Assembly (NCBI GenBank): GCA_030691385.1
Contig: JAUYEI010000084.1
Location: 1-32,701 of the forward strand
Reading direction: 5' to 3'
Length of the DNA: 32,701 nt
Source of the DNA: Azonexus sp.
GTDB taxonomy: Bacteria; Pseudomonadota; Gammaproteobacteria; Burkholderiales; Rhodocyclaceae
Positions within the stretch are counted from its first letter, which is position 1. Each line of letters opens with the position of its first letter. A program made the translations under genes and the position numbers. This document shows positions 25,024 to 32,701 of the stretch, piece by piece. The notes under the pieces are model-generated. The model searched no databases and was not told the DNA's origin. It saw only the letters and a program-made list of their open reading frames with translations.

Positions 25024-26034
25024 ATGAAAGCGCTCATCGTCGCCCCCTCCTGGATCGGCGACACCATCATGGCGCAGCCGCTGTTTGCCCGCCTGCATGC
25101 CAGACATCCCGGCCTCCAGCTCGACGCCATCGCCCCGCGCTGGGTGGCGCCCGTCCTGCACCGCATGGCGGAAATCAGCGACGTCCTTGACAGCCCCTTC
25201 GGCCACGGCCAACTGTCGCTCAAGCCGCGCTGGAAACTCGCCCGCCAGCTCGCCGCCCGCCATTACGACGCTGTCTACGTCCTGCCCAATTCGCTCAAGT
25301 CGGCGCTCGTGCCGTGGCTGGCCGGCATTCCGCAGCGCGTCGGCTTCACTGGCGAATCGCGCTACGGCCTGATCAACGTCCGTCACACCCTCGACAAGGC
25401 CGCCCTGCCGCTCATGGTCGAACGCTTTGCCCAACTGGCCGAAACGCCGGGCAGTCGATTGGGAAATTTCATTTTCAGGCCAAAAATCCGGTCGACCGTG
25501 GAAGACCAGCAAAAAGCCCTGACCGAACTGGCCATCGCGCGCCCGGCCCGCGTTGTCGCCTTTTGCCCCGGTGCCGAATACGGCCCGGCCAAACGCTGGC
25601 CGGCTACCCATTTCGCGGCGCTGGCCAAAAAACTGGCCGAACAGGGTTGCGCCATCTGGCTCTTCGGTTCGCCCAAGGACCACGCCGTCGCTGAGGAAAT
25701 TTCGCAACTCGCCCCCGGCCTCTGCCGCAACCTGTGTGGCGCCACCTCGCTGACCCAGGCCGTCGACCTGCTGGCCATGGCCGAACTCGTCGTCTGCAAC
25801 GATTCCGGTCTCATGCACGTCGCCGCCGCACTGGACCGGCCGATCGTCGCGCTCTACGGCTCCTCGTCGCCCGGCTTCACGCCGCCGCTTTCCGACCGCG
25901 CCGACATCCTGAGCCTCAATCTCGACTGCAGCCCCTGCTTCAAGCGCGAATGCCCGCTCGGCCACCTCGACTGCCTCAACAAACTGCTCCCCGAGCAAGT
26001 CTTTGCCGCCTGCCAGAAAAGGATGACGCCATGA
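25024..26034 (+). CDS. waaF: Lipopolysaccharide heptosyltransferase II
   Basis: It adds the second L-glycero-D-manno-heptose to the LPS inner core at the cytoplasmic face of the inner membrane. This 336-aa GT9 family protein starts MKALIVAPSWIGDTIMAQPL with the conserved aspartate at residue 13. The nucleotide-sugar side shows FCPGAEYGPAKRWP, CNDSGLMHVAAAL near residues 258-270, and the loop ALYGSSSPGFTPPL. The tail SLNLDCSPCFKRECPLGHLDC is typical of WaaF. Its stop overlaps the next gene by ATGA. A dispersed-repeat copy encodes part of the interdomain linker (FRPKIRSTVE). Confidence 0.95.
   Translation: MKALIVAPSWIGDTIMAQPLFARLHARHPGLQLDAIAPRWVAPVLHRMAEISDVLDSPFGHGQLSLKPRWKLARQLAARHYDAVYVLPNSLKSALVPWLAGIPQRVGFTGESRYGLINVRHTLDKAALPLMVERFAQLAETPGSRLGNFIFRPKIRSTVEDQQKALTELAIARPARVVAFCPGAEYGPAKRWPATHFAALAKKLAEQGCAIWLFGSPKDHAVAEEISQLAPGLCRNLCGATSLTQAVDLLAMAELVVCNDSGLMHVAAALDRPIVALYGSSSPGFTPPLSDRADILSLNLDCSPCFKRECPLGHLDCLNKLLPEQVFAACQKRMTP
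25461..25505 (+). repeat. Diverged GGTTGACCGT repeat inside waaF
   Basis: GGGAAATTTCATTTTCAGGC followed by CAAAAATCCGGTCGACCGTG aligns without gaps to the copies after ppk and DUF2784. It has one change in the core (GGTCGACCGT). It is read in frame as NFIFRPKIRSTVE. Confidence 0.6.
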
Positions 26035-26462
26035 GCGGGCCAACCGTTTATGCCCTGCCCGACGACGTCGAACGCGCCTTCTACGAAGCCATCGTCGAGG
26101 GTGACGCCGACCGCATGATGCAGCTCTGGGCCGAAGACGACGAAACGCTGTGCGTCCACCCGACCGGCGTTCGCCTGCTCGGCCTCGTGCCGATCCGCGA
26201 AAGCTGGCGCAGCATCTTTGTCAATGCCCGCCTGCGCGTCCAGGCCGAACCCGTCGCCCACTGGAACGGCACGATCATCGCCGTCCATCACCTGACCGAA
26301 ATCCTTTTCGTCGGCGACGACCCGAACCCGCACGGTCCGCTCTACGTCACCCACGTCTACGTCCGCGGCCCGCATGGCTGGCGCCTGGCCAGCCGCCACG
26401 CCTCGGCCGCCGACGACAGCCATCAGGCGATGGCCGAGGCCGTGCCGCACACCCTGCATTGA
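26031..26462 (+). CDS. NTF2-like / SnoaL-like small protein
   Basis: A 143-aa cytosolic protein with the cone-shaped NTF2 fold pattern: an N-terminal helix (VERAFYEAIVEGDADRMMQLW), a strand with CVHPTGVRLLG, a helix with IRESWRSIFVNA, and terminal strands HVYVRGPHGWRLASRHAS. Such proteins act as small-ligand enzymes or as association domains; the substrate is unknown. The ATG overlaps the waaF stop by 4 bp, and its own stop overlaps the TTG start of the following hydrolase. It belongs to the ilvE-waaF unit. Confidence 0.85.
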   Translation: MSGPTVYALPDDVERAFYEAIVEGDADRMMQLWAEDDETLCVHPTGVRLLGLVPIRESWRSIFVNARLRVQAEPVAHWNGTIIAVHHLTEILFVGDDPNPHGPLYVTHVYVRGPHGWRLASRHASAADDSHQAMAEAVPHTLH

Positions 26463-27424
26463 AGCCGCCCAAGCCCTATCACGCACCGAGCTGGCTGCCC
26501 GGCGGTCAGGCGCAAACCTTGTGGCCGCTGCTCATCAAGCCGCAGCCGCTCAAGCTGCGCCGCGAACGCTGGACAACGCCCGATGGCGATTTCATCGATG
26601 TCGATCACCTTGACGGCCCGCCAGAAGCACCGCTGCTCGCCCTCTTCCACGGCCTCGAAGGCAGCGCCAACAGCCATTACGCCATCTCGACCGCCCACGC
26701 CTGCAAAGCCGCCGGCTGGCGCCTTGCCCTGCCGCATTTCCGCGGTTGCTCGGGCGAACTGAACCACCGGCCGCGCGCTTACCATTCCGGCGACGCCGAA
26801 GAAATCGACTGGATCCTGCGCCGCCTGCATGCTGCCAACGGCGGCCGCAAGCTCCACGCCGCCGGCGTTTCGCTCGGCGGCAACGCCCTGCTCAAATGGG
26901 CCGGCGAACGCGGCGTGGCGGCTGGCGAACTGGTCACCGGCGTTGCCGCGTTCTGCGCGCCGCTCGACCTCACCGCCTGCGGCCACCATCTGGCCAACGG
27001 TTTCAACCGCATCTACACCCGCCACTTCCTGACCACGCTCAAAGCCGTTTCGGCCAGCCGCCTGCAGCAGTTCCCCGGACTATTCGACGAAACCCGCATG
27101 CGCCGGGCAATCAATCTCTACGAATTCGACGATGCGGTGACCGCCCCCATCCACGGCTTTGCCGGTGCCGACGACTACTGGCGACGCGCCTCGGCCAAAC
27201 CGTGGCTCAAATCGATCGCCGTACCGACGCTCACGGTCAACCCGAAAAATGACCCGTTTTTGCCATCCCGCTATCTGCCGACGGCCGCCGACGTCAGCCC
27301 CTGCATCCGCCTCGAACAGCCCGAAAGCGGCGGCCATGTGGGATTTGTCACAGGTTCTTTTCCGGGAAATCTGGACTGGCTACCGCAAAGGCTTTTACAC
27401 TTCTTCCTTTTTGAAACGTCATAA
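26459..27424 (+). CDS. YheT-like alpha/beta hydrolase
   Basis: A 321-aa hydrolase of the YheT/ABHD1-3 group. The N-terminal motif PSWLPGGQAQTLWPLL is diagnostic. The nucleophile serine lies in GVSLGGNALLKW near residue 138, the acid in NPKNDPFLP near 264 and the histidine in SGGHVGFV near 291. The physiological substrate is unknown; members show esterase activity. No ATG is available before the PSWLPGG motif. The TTG at 26459, which overlaps the upstream stop as TTGA, is the natural start. It is the last gene of its unit. Confidence 0.88.
   Translation: MKPPKPYHAPSWLPGGQAQTLWPLLIKPQPLKLRRERWTTPDGDFIDVDHLDGPPEAPLLALFHGLEGSANSHYAISTAHACKAAGWRLALPHFRGCSGELNHRPRAYHSGDAEEIDWILRRLHAANGGRKLHAAGVSLGGNALLKWAGERGVAAGELVTGVAAFCAPLDLTACGHHLANGFNRIYTRHFLTTLKAVSASRLQQFPGLFDETRMRRAINLYEFDDAVTAPIHGFAGADDYWRRASAKPWLKSIAVPTLTVNPKNDPFLPSRYLPTAADVSPCIRLEQPESGGHVGFVTGSFPGNLDWLPQRLLHFFLFETS
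27231..27261 (-). repeat. GGTTGACCGT repeat-like stretch in the YheT-like gene
   Basis: CACGGTCAACCCGAAAAATG carries the exact 10-bp core. It also encodes the family's conserved TVNPKNDPF motif with the catalytic aspartate, so this copy may be a chance match or a selectively retained one. Confidence 0.35.
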
Positions 27425-27449
27425 ACGCATGACATCCGGGCAAGGGGCG

Positions 27450-27477
27450 TTGGCTACAGAGTTTGAAACAATATTCA
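27450..27477 (+). promoter_or_regulatory. Possible promoter of the algC gene
   Basis: TTGGCT (27450-27455) and TATTCA (27472-27477) have a 16-bp spacer and lie 48 bp before the ATG. The match to sigma-70 consensus is fair. Confidence 0.35.
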
Positions 27478-27525
27478 TGCATCATCCACACCTCCCCTCG
27501 CCGCAAACCTGACAACTGGACAACC

Positions 27526-28902
27526 ATGAGCCAACTCCCCGCAGAAATCTTCAAGGCCTACGACATTCGTGGCATCGTCAATAAATCGCTGACCGCCGAC
27601 GTCGTTCGCCAGGTTGGTCACGCCCTCGGTTCGCTGGCCGTCGAGCAAGGCCAGAAGGCCATCGCCGTCGGCCGCGACGGTCGCTTGTCCGGCCCCGAAC
27701 TGGCCGGCGCACTGATGGACGGCATCTGCGCCGCCGGTTGCGACGCCATCGACGTCGGCTGCGTGCCGACCCCGGTCACCTATTTCGCCGCCTACGAACT
27801 GGGCGTTCACTCCTGCGTCTCGGTCACCGGCAGCCACAACCCGCCGGACTACAACGGCCTCAAGATGGTCATCGGTGGCACGACGCTGGCGCTGGACGCC
27901 ATCCAGGACCTCAAAAAACGCATCGAAGCCGGCAACCTCAAGCACGGCCAGGGCAAGCGCACTTCGGCTGACGTCCTCAGCGCCTACGTCGAAAAAATCG
28001 TCGGCGACGTCAAGCTGGCCCGCCCGATGAAGATCGTCATGGATTGCGGCAACGGCGTCGCCGGCGCCATCGCCCCGGAACTCTTCAAGCGCCTCGGCTG
28101 CGACATCGTGCCGCTGTTCTGCGAAGTCGATGGCAATTTCCCGAACCACCACCCGGACCCGTCCAAGCCGGAAAACCTGGCCGATGTCGTCAAGGCCCTC
28201 AAGGAAACCGACGCTGAAATCGGCATCGCCTTCGACGGCGACGGTGACCGCCTTGGCGTCGTGACCAAGGACGGCGAAATCATCTTCCCGGATCGCCAAC
28301 TCATGCTCTTTGCCGCCGACGTGCTGTCGCGCGTGCCCGGTGGCACGGTCATTTACGACGTCAAATGCACGCGGCTCCTCGCCCCGTGGATTCGGCAACA
28401 CGGCGGCGTGCCGCTCATGTGGAACACCGGCCACGCGCTGGTCAAGGCCAAGCTGCGCGAAACCAGTGCTCCGCTGGCCGGCGAAATGTCCGGCCACACC
28501 TTCTTCAAGGAACGCTGGTACGGCTTCGACGACGGCCTGTACACGGGCGCTCGCCTGCTCGAAATTCTCTCCCGCTCGGCCGACGCCAACGCGCCGCTGA
28601 AAGACCTGCCGAATTCGCCGTCGACCCCGGAACTCAATATCAAGATGGCCGAGGGCGAACCCTTCACGCTGATCGACAAGTTGAAGGCCAACGGCAAGTT
28701 TACTGGCGCCGAGGAGATCATCACCATCGACGGCGTACGCGTAGAATACGCCGATGGCTTCGGTCTGGCCCGCCCGTCGAACACGACACCGGTGGTGGTG
28801 CTGCGTTTCGAGGCCGATAACGCCGTCGCGCTCGAACGCATCCAGGCCGATTTCCGCCAGGCCCTCAATGCCGTCTGGCCGGGGATTCAAGTGCCGTTTT
28901 AA
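27526..28902 (+). CDS. algC: Phosphomannomutase/phosphoglucomutase (AlgC-type)
   Basis: It interconverts hexose 6-phosphate and 1-phosphate, supplying GDP-mannose or UDP-glucose for LPS and exopolysaccharide. The protein (458 aa) shows FKAYDIRGIVNKSL at the N terminus, the phosphoserine loop TGSHNPPDYNG with S103, the metal-binding DGDGDRLG near 237, the sugar loop GEMSGHTFFKERW and the phosphate-binding RPSNTTPVVVLRFEA. The ATG at 27526 fits family length; the longer in-frame ATG at 27463 is rejected. manB would be an alternative name; AlgC-like dual specificity is inferred by similarity. The EAL/HDOD gene follows 8 bp later. Confidence 0.93.
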   Translation: MSQLPAEIFKAYDIRGIVNKSLTADVVRQVGHALGSLAVEQGQKAIAVGRDGRLSGPELAGALMDGICAAGCDAIDVGCVPTPVTYFAAYELGVHSCVSVTGSHNPPDYNGLKMVIGGTTLALDAIQDLKKRIEAGNLKHGQGKRTSADVLSAYVEKIVGDVKLARPMKIVMDCGNGVAGAIAPELFKRLGCDIVPLFCEVDGNFPNHHPDPSKPENLADVVKALKETDAEIGIAFDGDGDRLGVVTKDGEIIFPDRQLMLFAADVLSRVPGGTVIYDVKCTRLLAPWIRQHGGVPLMWNTGHALVKAKLRETSAPLAGEMSGHTFFKERWYGFDDGLYTGARLLEILSRSADANAPLKDLPNSPSTPELNIKMAEGEPFTLIDKLKANGKFTGAEEIITIDGVRVEYADGFGLARPSNTTPVVVLRFEADNAVALERIQADFRQALNAVWPGIQVPF

Positions 28903-28910
28903 GGGTTAAC

Positions 28911-30161
28911 GTGAGCGAAAACGCCGCCGACCAGCTATTTCTAGGACGCCAGCCCATCCTGGACCGCAATCAGCAGCTTTTCGCTTACGAACTGCTTTTC
29001 CGCAGCGGTAGCCGCAATTTCGCCGACATCACCTGCGGCGTGCAGGCTACCGCCACGGTCATCGCCAACGCTTTTACCGAGCTCGGCGTCGAAGCGGCAC
29101 TAGGCGAATGCCGCGGCTTCATCAATGTCGACGAGGCCTTCCTGTTCAGCGACCTGCTCGAATTGCTGCCGCGCCACGCCGTCGTTCTCGAAATTCTCGA
29201 AACCGTCCCGCCGACGCCGGCTATCATCGAACGCTGCATCGCCCTCAAAGCGGCCGGCTTTACGCTGGCGCTCGACGACGTCATCCAGCTTGAACCCGAA
29301 TACACCGAATTGCTGGCGCTGGTCGAGATCGTCAAGGTCGATATCCAGCCGCTGTCACGCATCCAGCTCATGCAACTGGTCATGAAACTGAAACCGATGG
29401 GCAAGCAATTGCTGGCCGAAAAAGTCGATTCGCGCGAGCAGATGGAGCAATGCCTGAAACTCGGCTTTTCGCTGTTCCAGGGCTACTACTTCGCCAAGCC
29501 GACGATCATTTCCGGCAAGAAGCTCGATCATTCGCAGATTTCGCTCATGAAACTCATGGGCCTGCTGCTCGGCGATGCACCGACGTCGGAAATCGAAACG
29601 GCGCTCAAGCCCGAACCCGGCCTGACCATCAATCTGCTGCGCATGACCAATTCGGTTGGCTCAGGCAGCAGCCAAAAAATCACCTCGCTCGGCCACGCCA
29701 TCACCGTCCTTGGCCGCCGGCAACTGCAGCGCTGGCTGCAACTGCTGGTTTTCTCGGCCGGCAACGCCAGCTTCACGAGCAACCCCTTGCTGCTCCTGTC
29801 CGCGACGCGCGGCCGGCTCATGGAACTGCTGGCAGCCGAATTGCAGCCAGGCGACACCGGCTTTGCCGACCAGGCCTTCATGGCTGGCATCATGTCGTTG
29901 ATGCCAGCGCTGGTCGGCCAGCCCATTGCCGAGATTGCTGCCCCTCTGGGTCTGACGGCCAACGTGCGCGACGCCCTGTGCGAGGGCAGTGGCCCGCTCG
30001 GCGCCCTGCTCCGCCTGGCCGAGAGCAGCGAATCCGGTGACATTCCGCTGTTGAGCGCAGCCCTGGATGCGCTGCCTGGCCTCAGCCCGAAAGCCCTTAA
30101 CCGCGCCCAGACGCAGGCCCTGCAATGGGCCAACAGCATCGGTCAGGAAGCAACGGCCTAG
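28911..30161 (+). CDS. EAL/HDOD domain signalling protein (degenerate EAL)
   Basis: A 416-aa cytosolic protein of the YuxH/CdgR-like type. The N-terminal EAL-like domain (1 to about 200) keeps the fold motifs GRQPILDRNQQLFAYELLFR, FINVDEAFLF, VKVDIQ and FSLFQGYYFAKP. The EAL signature itself is ELL, and the DDFGTG loop is replaced by LALDDV, so c-di-GMP hydrolysis is unlikely. The HDOD domain (about 205-400; MKLMGLLLGD, LRMTNS, TSLGHAITVLGRRQLQRWLQLL) lacks HD catalytic residues. Such proteins usually act as regulators or scaffolds. The start is GTG with AAGGG upstream, 8 bp after algC, suggesting co-transcription. Confidence 0.92.
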   Translation: MSENAADQLFLGRQPILDRNQQLFAYELLFRSGSRNFADITCGVQATATVIANAFTELGVEAALGECRGFINVDEAFLFSDLLELLPRHAVVLEILETVPPTPAIIERCIALKAAGFTLALDDVIQLEPEYTELLALVEIVKVDIQPLSRIQLMQLVMKLKPMGKQLLAEKVDSREQMEQCLKLGFSLFQGYYFAKPTIISGKKLDHSQISLMKLMGLLLGDAPTSEIETALKPEPGLTINLLRMTNSVGSGSSQKITSLGHAITVLGRRQLQRWLQLLVFSAGNASFTSNPLLLLSATRGRLMELLAAELQPGDTGFADQAFMAGIMSLMPALVGQPIAEIAAPLGLTANVRDALCEGSGPLGALLRLAESSESGDIPLLSAALDALPGLSPKALNRAQTQALQWANSIGQEATA

Positions 30162-30221
30162 CTTGCACTCACCGTTACAAAAATCGGACAGCCCCGGTAC
30201 AAAACGGGACCGCCACTCGTC

Positions 30222-30227
30222 TACAAT
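30222..30227 (+). promoter_or_regulatory. Possible -10 box (TACAAT)
   Basis: TACAAT lies 29 bp before the ATG of the small membrane protein; the upstream TACAAA at 18 bp spacing is a poor -35. Confidence 0.3.
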
Positions 30228-30256
30228 CTGGCCATTTTCACCACGCGAAACAGCCC

Positions 30257-30577
30257 ATGGACAACACCCGGCAGAACCCTCCGTTTAAACAAGGCACACC
30301 ATCCGGCCCATTGGCCAAGGTGGTCGCCTTCGTACTGAGCGCGACCTTTCTGGTCCTGGCCTTCATGTTCTCGCTGGTTGCGCTGGCCGTTGTTGCCGTC
30401 GTCGGCGTGCTGCTGGGCGGCTGGCTGTGGTGGAAGACGCGCGCGCTGCGCAAGCAGATGAAACAAATGCGCGAGGCCCAACAGATGGGCCAGGGTGAGG
30501 AACAAGCTGCGCGGAATAATCAGGTGATCGAGGGCGAATTCATCCGCGAAGTACCGCCCGGCCAGCGCCTGGGTTGA
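30257..30577 (+). CDS. Small membrane protein of unknown function (106 aa)
   Basis: Two adjoining hydrophobic segments span about residues 22-60 (VVAFVLSATFLVLAFMFSLV, then AVVAVVGVLLGGWLWW). A basic stretch KTRALRKQMKQMREAQQMGQ and an acidic tail with VIEGEFIREV follow. The VIEGEF ending is seen in many small proteobacterial membrane proteins of unknown role. It should be an inner-membrane hairpin with both ends in the cytoplasm. Its stop lies directly against the stop of the minus-strand gene at 30578. The ATG at 30257 is chosen because the upstream in-frame extension overlaps the EAL/HDOD gene. Confidence 0.8.
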   Translation: MDNTRQNPPFKQGTPSGPLAKVVAFVLSATFLVLAFMFSLVALAVVAVVGVLLGGWLWWKTRALRKQMKQMREAQQMGQGEEQAARNNQVIEGEFIREVPPGQRLG

Positions 30578-30880
30578 TCAGCGCAACTTGGGGTTGAGCG
30601 AGCCGCGGTTGTAATCCTTGTCGCCGGGCATCACTGTCCGGCCGATGCCAAAAACGCCGCCCTGCGCTTCGGCCGGGCGGGCCTTGTTTTCGGGATATTC
30701 CGCCGCCAGCTTCTGCGCCTCGGCCGCCATCGCGGCATCGACAAACTCCCAGCGACCGTTAGGAAAAAGACGTACTTTTTGCCCGTCGACCGTAGCCGCC
30801 TCGAGCGGCGTACGATCAAGCTCGGCGGCGAGACCCTGCCCCGCCGTCAGCGCCAGGATCAGCGCCAAAGCCGCTTTCAC
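30578..30880 (-). CDS. Small secreted protein (100 aa), unknown function
   Basis: It begins with a Sec signal ([20 protein letters not shown], cleavage near residue 18). The short mature part has [25 protein letters not shown], a motif seen in small periplasmic proteins of the DUF3157-like type, and ends in a glycine-rich basic tail. The start is GTG at 30880, overlapping the alaS stop by 4 bp (GTGA), so it is translationally coupled to alaS. The function is unknown. Confidence 0.75.
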   Translation of the reverse strand: MKAALALILALTAGQGLAAELDRTPLEAATVDGQKVRLFPNGRWEFVDAAMAAEAQKLAAEYPENKARPAEAQGGVFGIGRTVMPGDKDYNRGSLNPKLR

Positions 30881-32701
30881 AGCTTGCCGTCAACCCAGGC
30901 AGCCACCGAAGCCAGCGCCGCCGGCAGGTTTTCCGGCTGCGTACCGCCAGCCTGTGCCATATCCGGGCGACCGCCGCCCTTGCCGCCAACCTGCTGGGCG
31001 ACCATGTTGACCAGCTCGCCAGCCTTGACCTTGCCGGTCAGGTCAGCCGTCACGCCGGCAATCAGCGTCACCTTGCCATCGACCACCGAGGCCAGCACGA
31101 TGGCCGCCGATTTGAGCTTGTCGCGCAGCTTGTCCATGGTTTCGCGCAGCGCATTGACGTCGGCGCCCTCGAGCGTTGCCGCCAGAACCTTGGCGCCCTT
31201 GACGTCGACCGCGTTGGCCAGCATGTCGTCGCCCTGCGCCGAGGCCAGCTTGCCCTTGAGGGCAGCCAGTTCGCGTTCGAGCTTCTTGACCTGATCGAGC
31301 ACAGCCAGCACACGGCCATGGACGTCCTTGGGCAACACCTTGAGCGTACCGGCGACGCCGCCGAGGGCGGTTTCCATGTCCTGCATGTAGGCCAGCGCGT
31401 TGTCGCCGGTGACTGCTTCGACACGACGCACGCCAGCCGCGACACCACCTTCGGCCGTGATGCTGAACAGGCCGATGTCGCCGGTACGCGAAACGTGCGT
31501 GCCACCGCACAGTTCGCGCGAGGAACCGATGTCGAGCACGCGCACGTCGTCGCCGTATTTTTCGCCGAAGAGCATCATGGCGCCAAGTTTCTGGGCTTCG
31601 ACGATGGGCAGGACGCGGGTTTCGGTGGCGACGTTGGCGAGAATCTCGGCGTTGACAATGTTCTCGACGCGGCGGATTTCCTCGTCGCTCATCGGCTGGT
31701 TATGCACGAAGTCGAAGCGGGTCTTGTCCGGATCGACCTGCGAGCCCTTTTGCTGGACGTGCTCGCCGAGCACTTCGCGCAGCGCCTTGTGCAGCAGGTG
31801 AGTCGCCGAGTGGTTGCGCATGATGCGCTGGCGGGCCAGCACGTCGACCTTGGCATTGACGCCGTTGCCAACTGAAATGGTGCCAGTCTTGACGACGCCG
31901 TGGTGGCCGAAGACGGTGGCTTGAATTTTCTGCGTATCTTCGACAGCGAAAATGCCATGCACCGACTGCAGCGCGCCGCAGTCGCCGACCTGACCGCCGG
32001 ATTCGGCGTAGAACGGTGTGTCGTCGAGAACGACGACGCCCATTTCGCCTTCATTCAGTTGATTGACCGCAGCACCGTCCTTGTACAGGGCGAGCACGTT
32101 GGCTTTGTGCTCCAGCGCCGAATAGCCGTGGAAGGTCGTGGCCGGGCCGTCGTAGTCGAGGCTGGTCGCCATCTTGAACTTGCCGGCGGCGCGCGCCAGT
32201 TCCTTCTGGCGAGCCATGGCGGCGTCAAAGGCAGCGGCATCGACAGTGATCTTGTGTTCGCGGCAGATGTCCTGCGTCAGGTCGAGCGGGAAGCCGTAGG
32301 TGTCGTGCAGCTTGAAGGCCGTGTCGCCGCTGAAGACGCCGCCATCGCCAAGAGCTTTCAGTTCGCCGTCGAGGATGGCCATGCCGTGCTCGATGGTTTC
32401 GAAGAAACGGTCTTCTTCCTGCTTGAGCGTGGCGATGATCTTGAACTGGTTCTGGCCGAGTTCCGGGTAGGCCATGCCCATTTCGGCAACGAGGTCGGGC
32501 ACCATCTTGTGGAAGAAGGCAGCGCGGGCGCCGAGCTTGTAGCCGTGGCGGATGGCGCGGCGGATGATGCGGCGCAGGACGTAGCCACGGCCTTCGTTGC
32601 CCGGGATGACGCCATCGGCGATGAGGAAGGAGCAGGCGCGGATGTGGTCGGCCAGCACCTTGAATGAGGGATTGATTCCCCCTTCAACTCTATCTCTAGC
32701 A
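30877..32701 (-). CDS. alaS: Alanyl-tRNA synthetase, C-terminal two thirds (5' end beyond window)
   Basis: 607 codons are present and the frame stays open to the window edge, reading [18 protein letters not shown], so the gene continues outside; full AlaS is about 870 aa. Visible parts are the end of the catalytic domain ([20 protein letters not shown]), the tRNA-recognition domain, the editing domain with [11 protein letters not shown] (HxxxH) and [13 protein letters not shown] (CxxxH), which bind zinc and clear mischarged Ser- and Gly-tRNA, a coiled linker ([20 protein letters not shown]), and the C-Ala/DHHA1 domain with [15 protein letters not shown]. The internal GTG at 32658 is not a true start. 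The stop overlaps the next gene's start. Confidence 0.97.
   Translation of the reverse strand, partial: ARDRVEGGINPSFKVLADHIRACSFLIADGVIPGNEGRGYVLRRIIRRAIRHGYKLGARAAFFHKMVPDLVAEMGMAYPELGQNQFKIIATLKQEEDRFFETIEHGMAILDGELKALGDGGVFSGDTAFKLHDTYGFPLDLTQDICREHKITVDAAAFDAAMARQKELARAAGKFKMATSLDYDGPATTFHGYSALEHKANVLALYKDGAAVNQLNEGEMGVVVLDDTPFYAESGGQVGDCGALQSVHGIFAVEDTQKIQATVFGHHGVVKTGTISVGNGVNAKVDVLARQRIMRNHSATHLLHKALREVLGEHVQQKGSQVDPDKTRFDFVHNQPMSDEEIRRVENIVNAEILANVATETRVLPIVEAQKLGAMMLFGEKYGDDVRVLDIGSSRELCGGTHVSRTGDIGLFSITAEGGVAAGVRRVEAVTGDNALAYMQDMETALGGVAGTLKVLPKDVHGRVLAVLDQVKKLERELAALKGKLASAQGDDMLANAVDVKGAKVLAATLEGADVNALRETMDKLRDKLKSAAIVLASVVDGKVTLIAGVTADLTGKVKAGELVNMVAQQVGGKGGGRPDMAQAGGTQPENLPAALASVAAWVDGKL

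Noticed and set aside
27475-28890. 471-codon open frame antisense to algC
   Set aside because: Shadow frame created by GC-rich third positions; the sense frame carries all mutase motifs.
30772-30797. Another copy of the GGTTGACCGT repeat (GCCCGTCGACCGTAGCC)
   Set aside because: Only part of the core is matched and the encoded [15 protein letters not shown] motif explains the bases.

Overview
The window looks like chromosomal DNA of a high-GC Gram-negative betaproteobacterium, most likely of the Rhodocyclales (Dechloromonas/Azonexus-like). The pointers are a class I PHA synthase, polyphosphate kinase, cytochrome c' beside a cytochrome b561, a branched-chain aminotransferase followed by an NDUFS6-like zinc-finger protein and waaF, a DUF2322 protein, and three cyclic-di-GMP-type proteins. 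This placement is inferred from gene content and style, not from a database search. No rRNA, tRNA, CRISPR array, transposase or phage gene was seen.

Layout. 1-1.6 kb: a block flanked by two direct copies of a roughly 195-234 bp MITE-like element. It holds one unrecognised gene and a C-terminal scrap of a cytochrome c biogenesis gene (ccmI-like) cut exactly at the element boundary. 1.6-4.2 kb: menE-menF (menaquinone branch). 4.4-6.5 kb: ppk. 6.6-10.8 kb (minus strand): a three-gene ABC exporter-like operon (ATPase, double FtsX permease, AttH/lipocalin-like secreted protein). 10.9-11.3 kb: a DUF2784 membrane protein. 11.5-13.3 kb: phaC. 13.4-16.3 kb: a large sensor with Cache-like, GAF and HD-GYP regions. 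16.4-16.7 kb: a third copy of the element plus a terminator. 16.7-18.0 kb (minus): cytochrome c' and cytochrome b561. 18.1-20.2 kb (minus): purB, a zinc-ribbon membrane protein and a DUF2322 protein. 20.3-21.6 kb (plus): a glutathione S-transferase and a stand-alone HD-GYP protein. 21.7-23.8 kb (minus): a NudJ-like Nudix hydrolase, an unknown secreted protein and mnmA, with overlapping ends. 23.8-27.4 kb (plus): ilvE, a zf-CHCC protein, waaF, an NTF2-like protein and a YheT-like hydrolase. 27.5-30.6 kb (plus): algC-type phosphomannomutase, an EAL/HDOD protein and a small membrane protein. 30.6-32.7 kb (minus): alaS (5' end beyond the window) and a small secreted protein.

Most genes are housekeeping or storage and signalling functions. 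Polyphosphate (ppk) and polyhydroxyalkanoate (phaC) synthesis lie within 5 kb of each other. LPS core synthesis (waaF) and sugar-nucleotide supply (algC) are close together. c-di-GMP turnover or sensing is represented by two HD-GYP proteins and one degenerate EAL/HDOD protein.

The most unusual signal is non-genic: a dispersed short repeat centred on GGTTGACCGT. Seven exact copies and one single-mismatch copy occur in 32.7 kb, where well under one is expected. Some copies sit between genes, fused to intrinsic terminators and to ends of the MITE-like element. Others lie in frame inside menE, waaF, a secreted protein gene and a hydrolase gene. This looks like an active or formerly active mini-repeat family, or an uptake/recognition word, that moves terminators and peptide segments around the genome.
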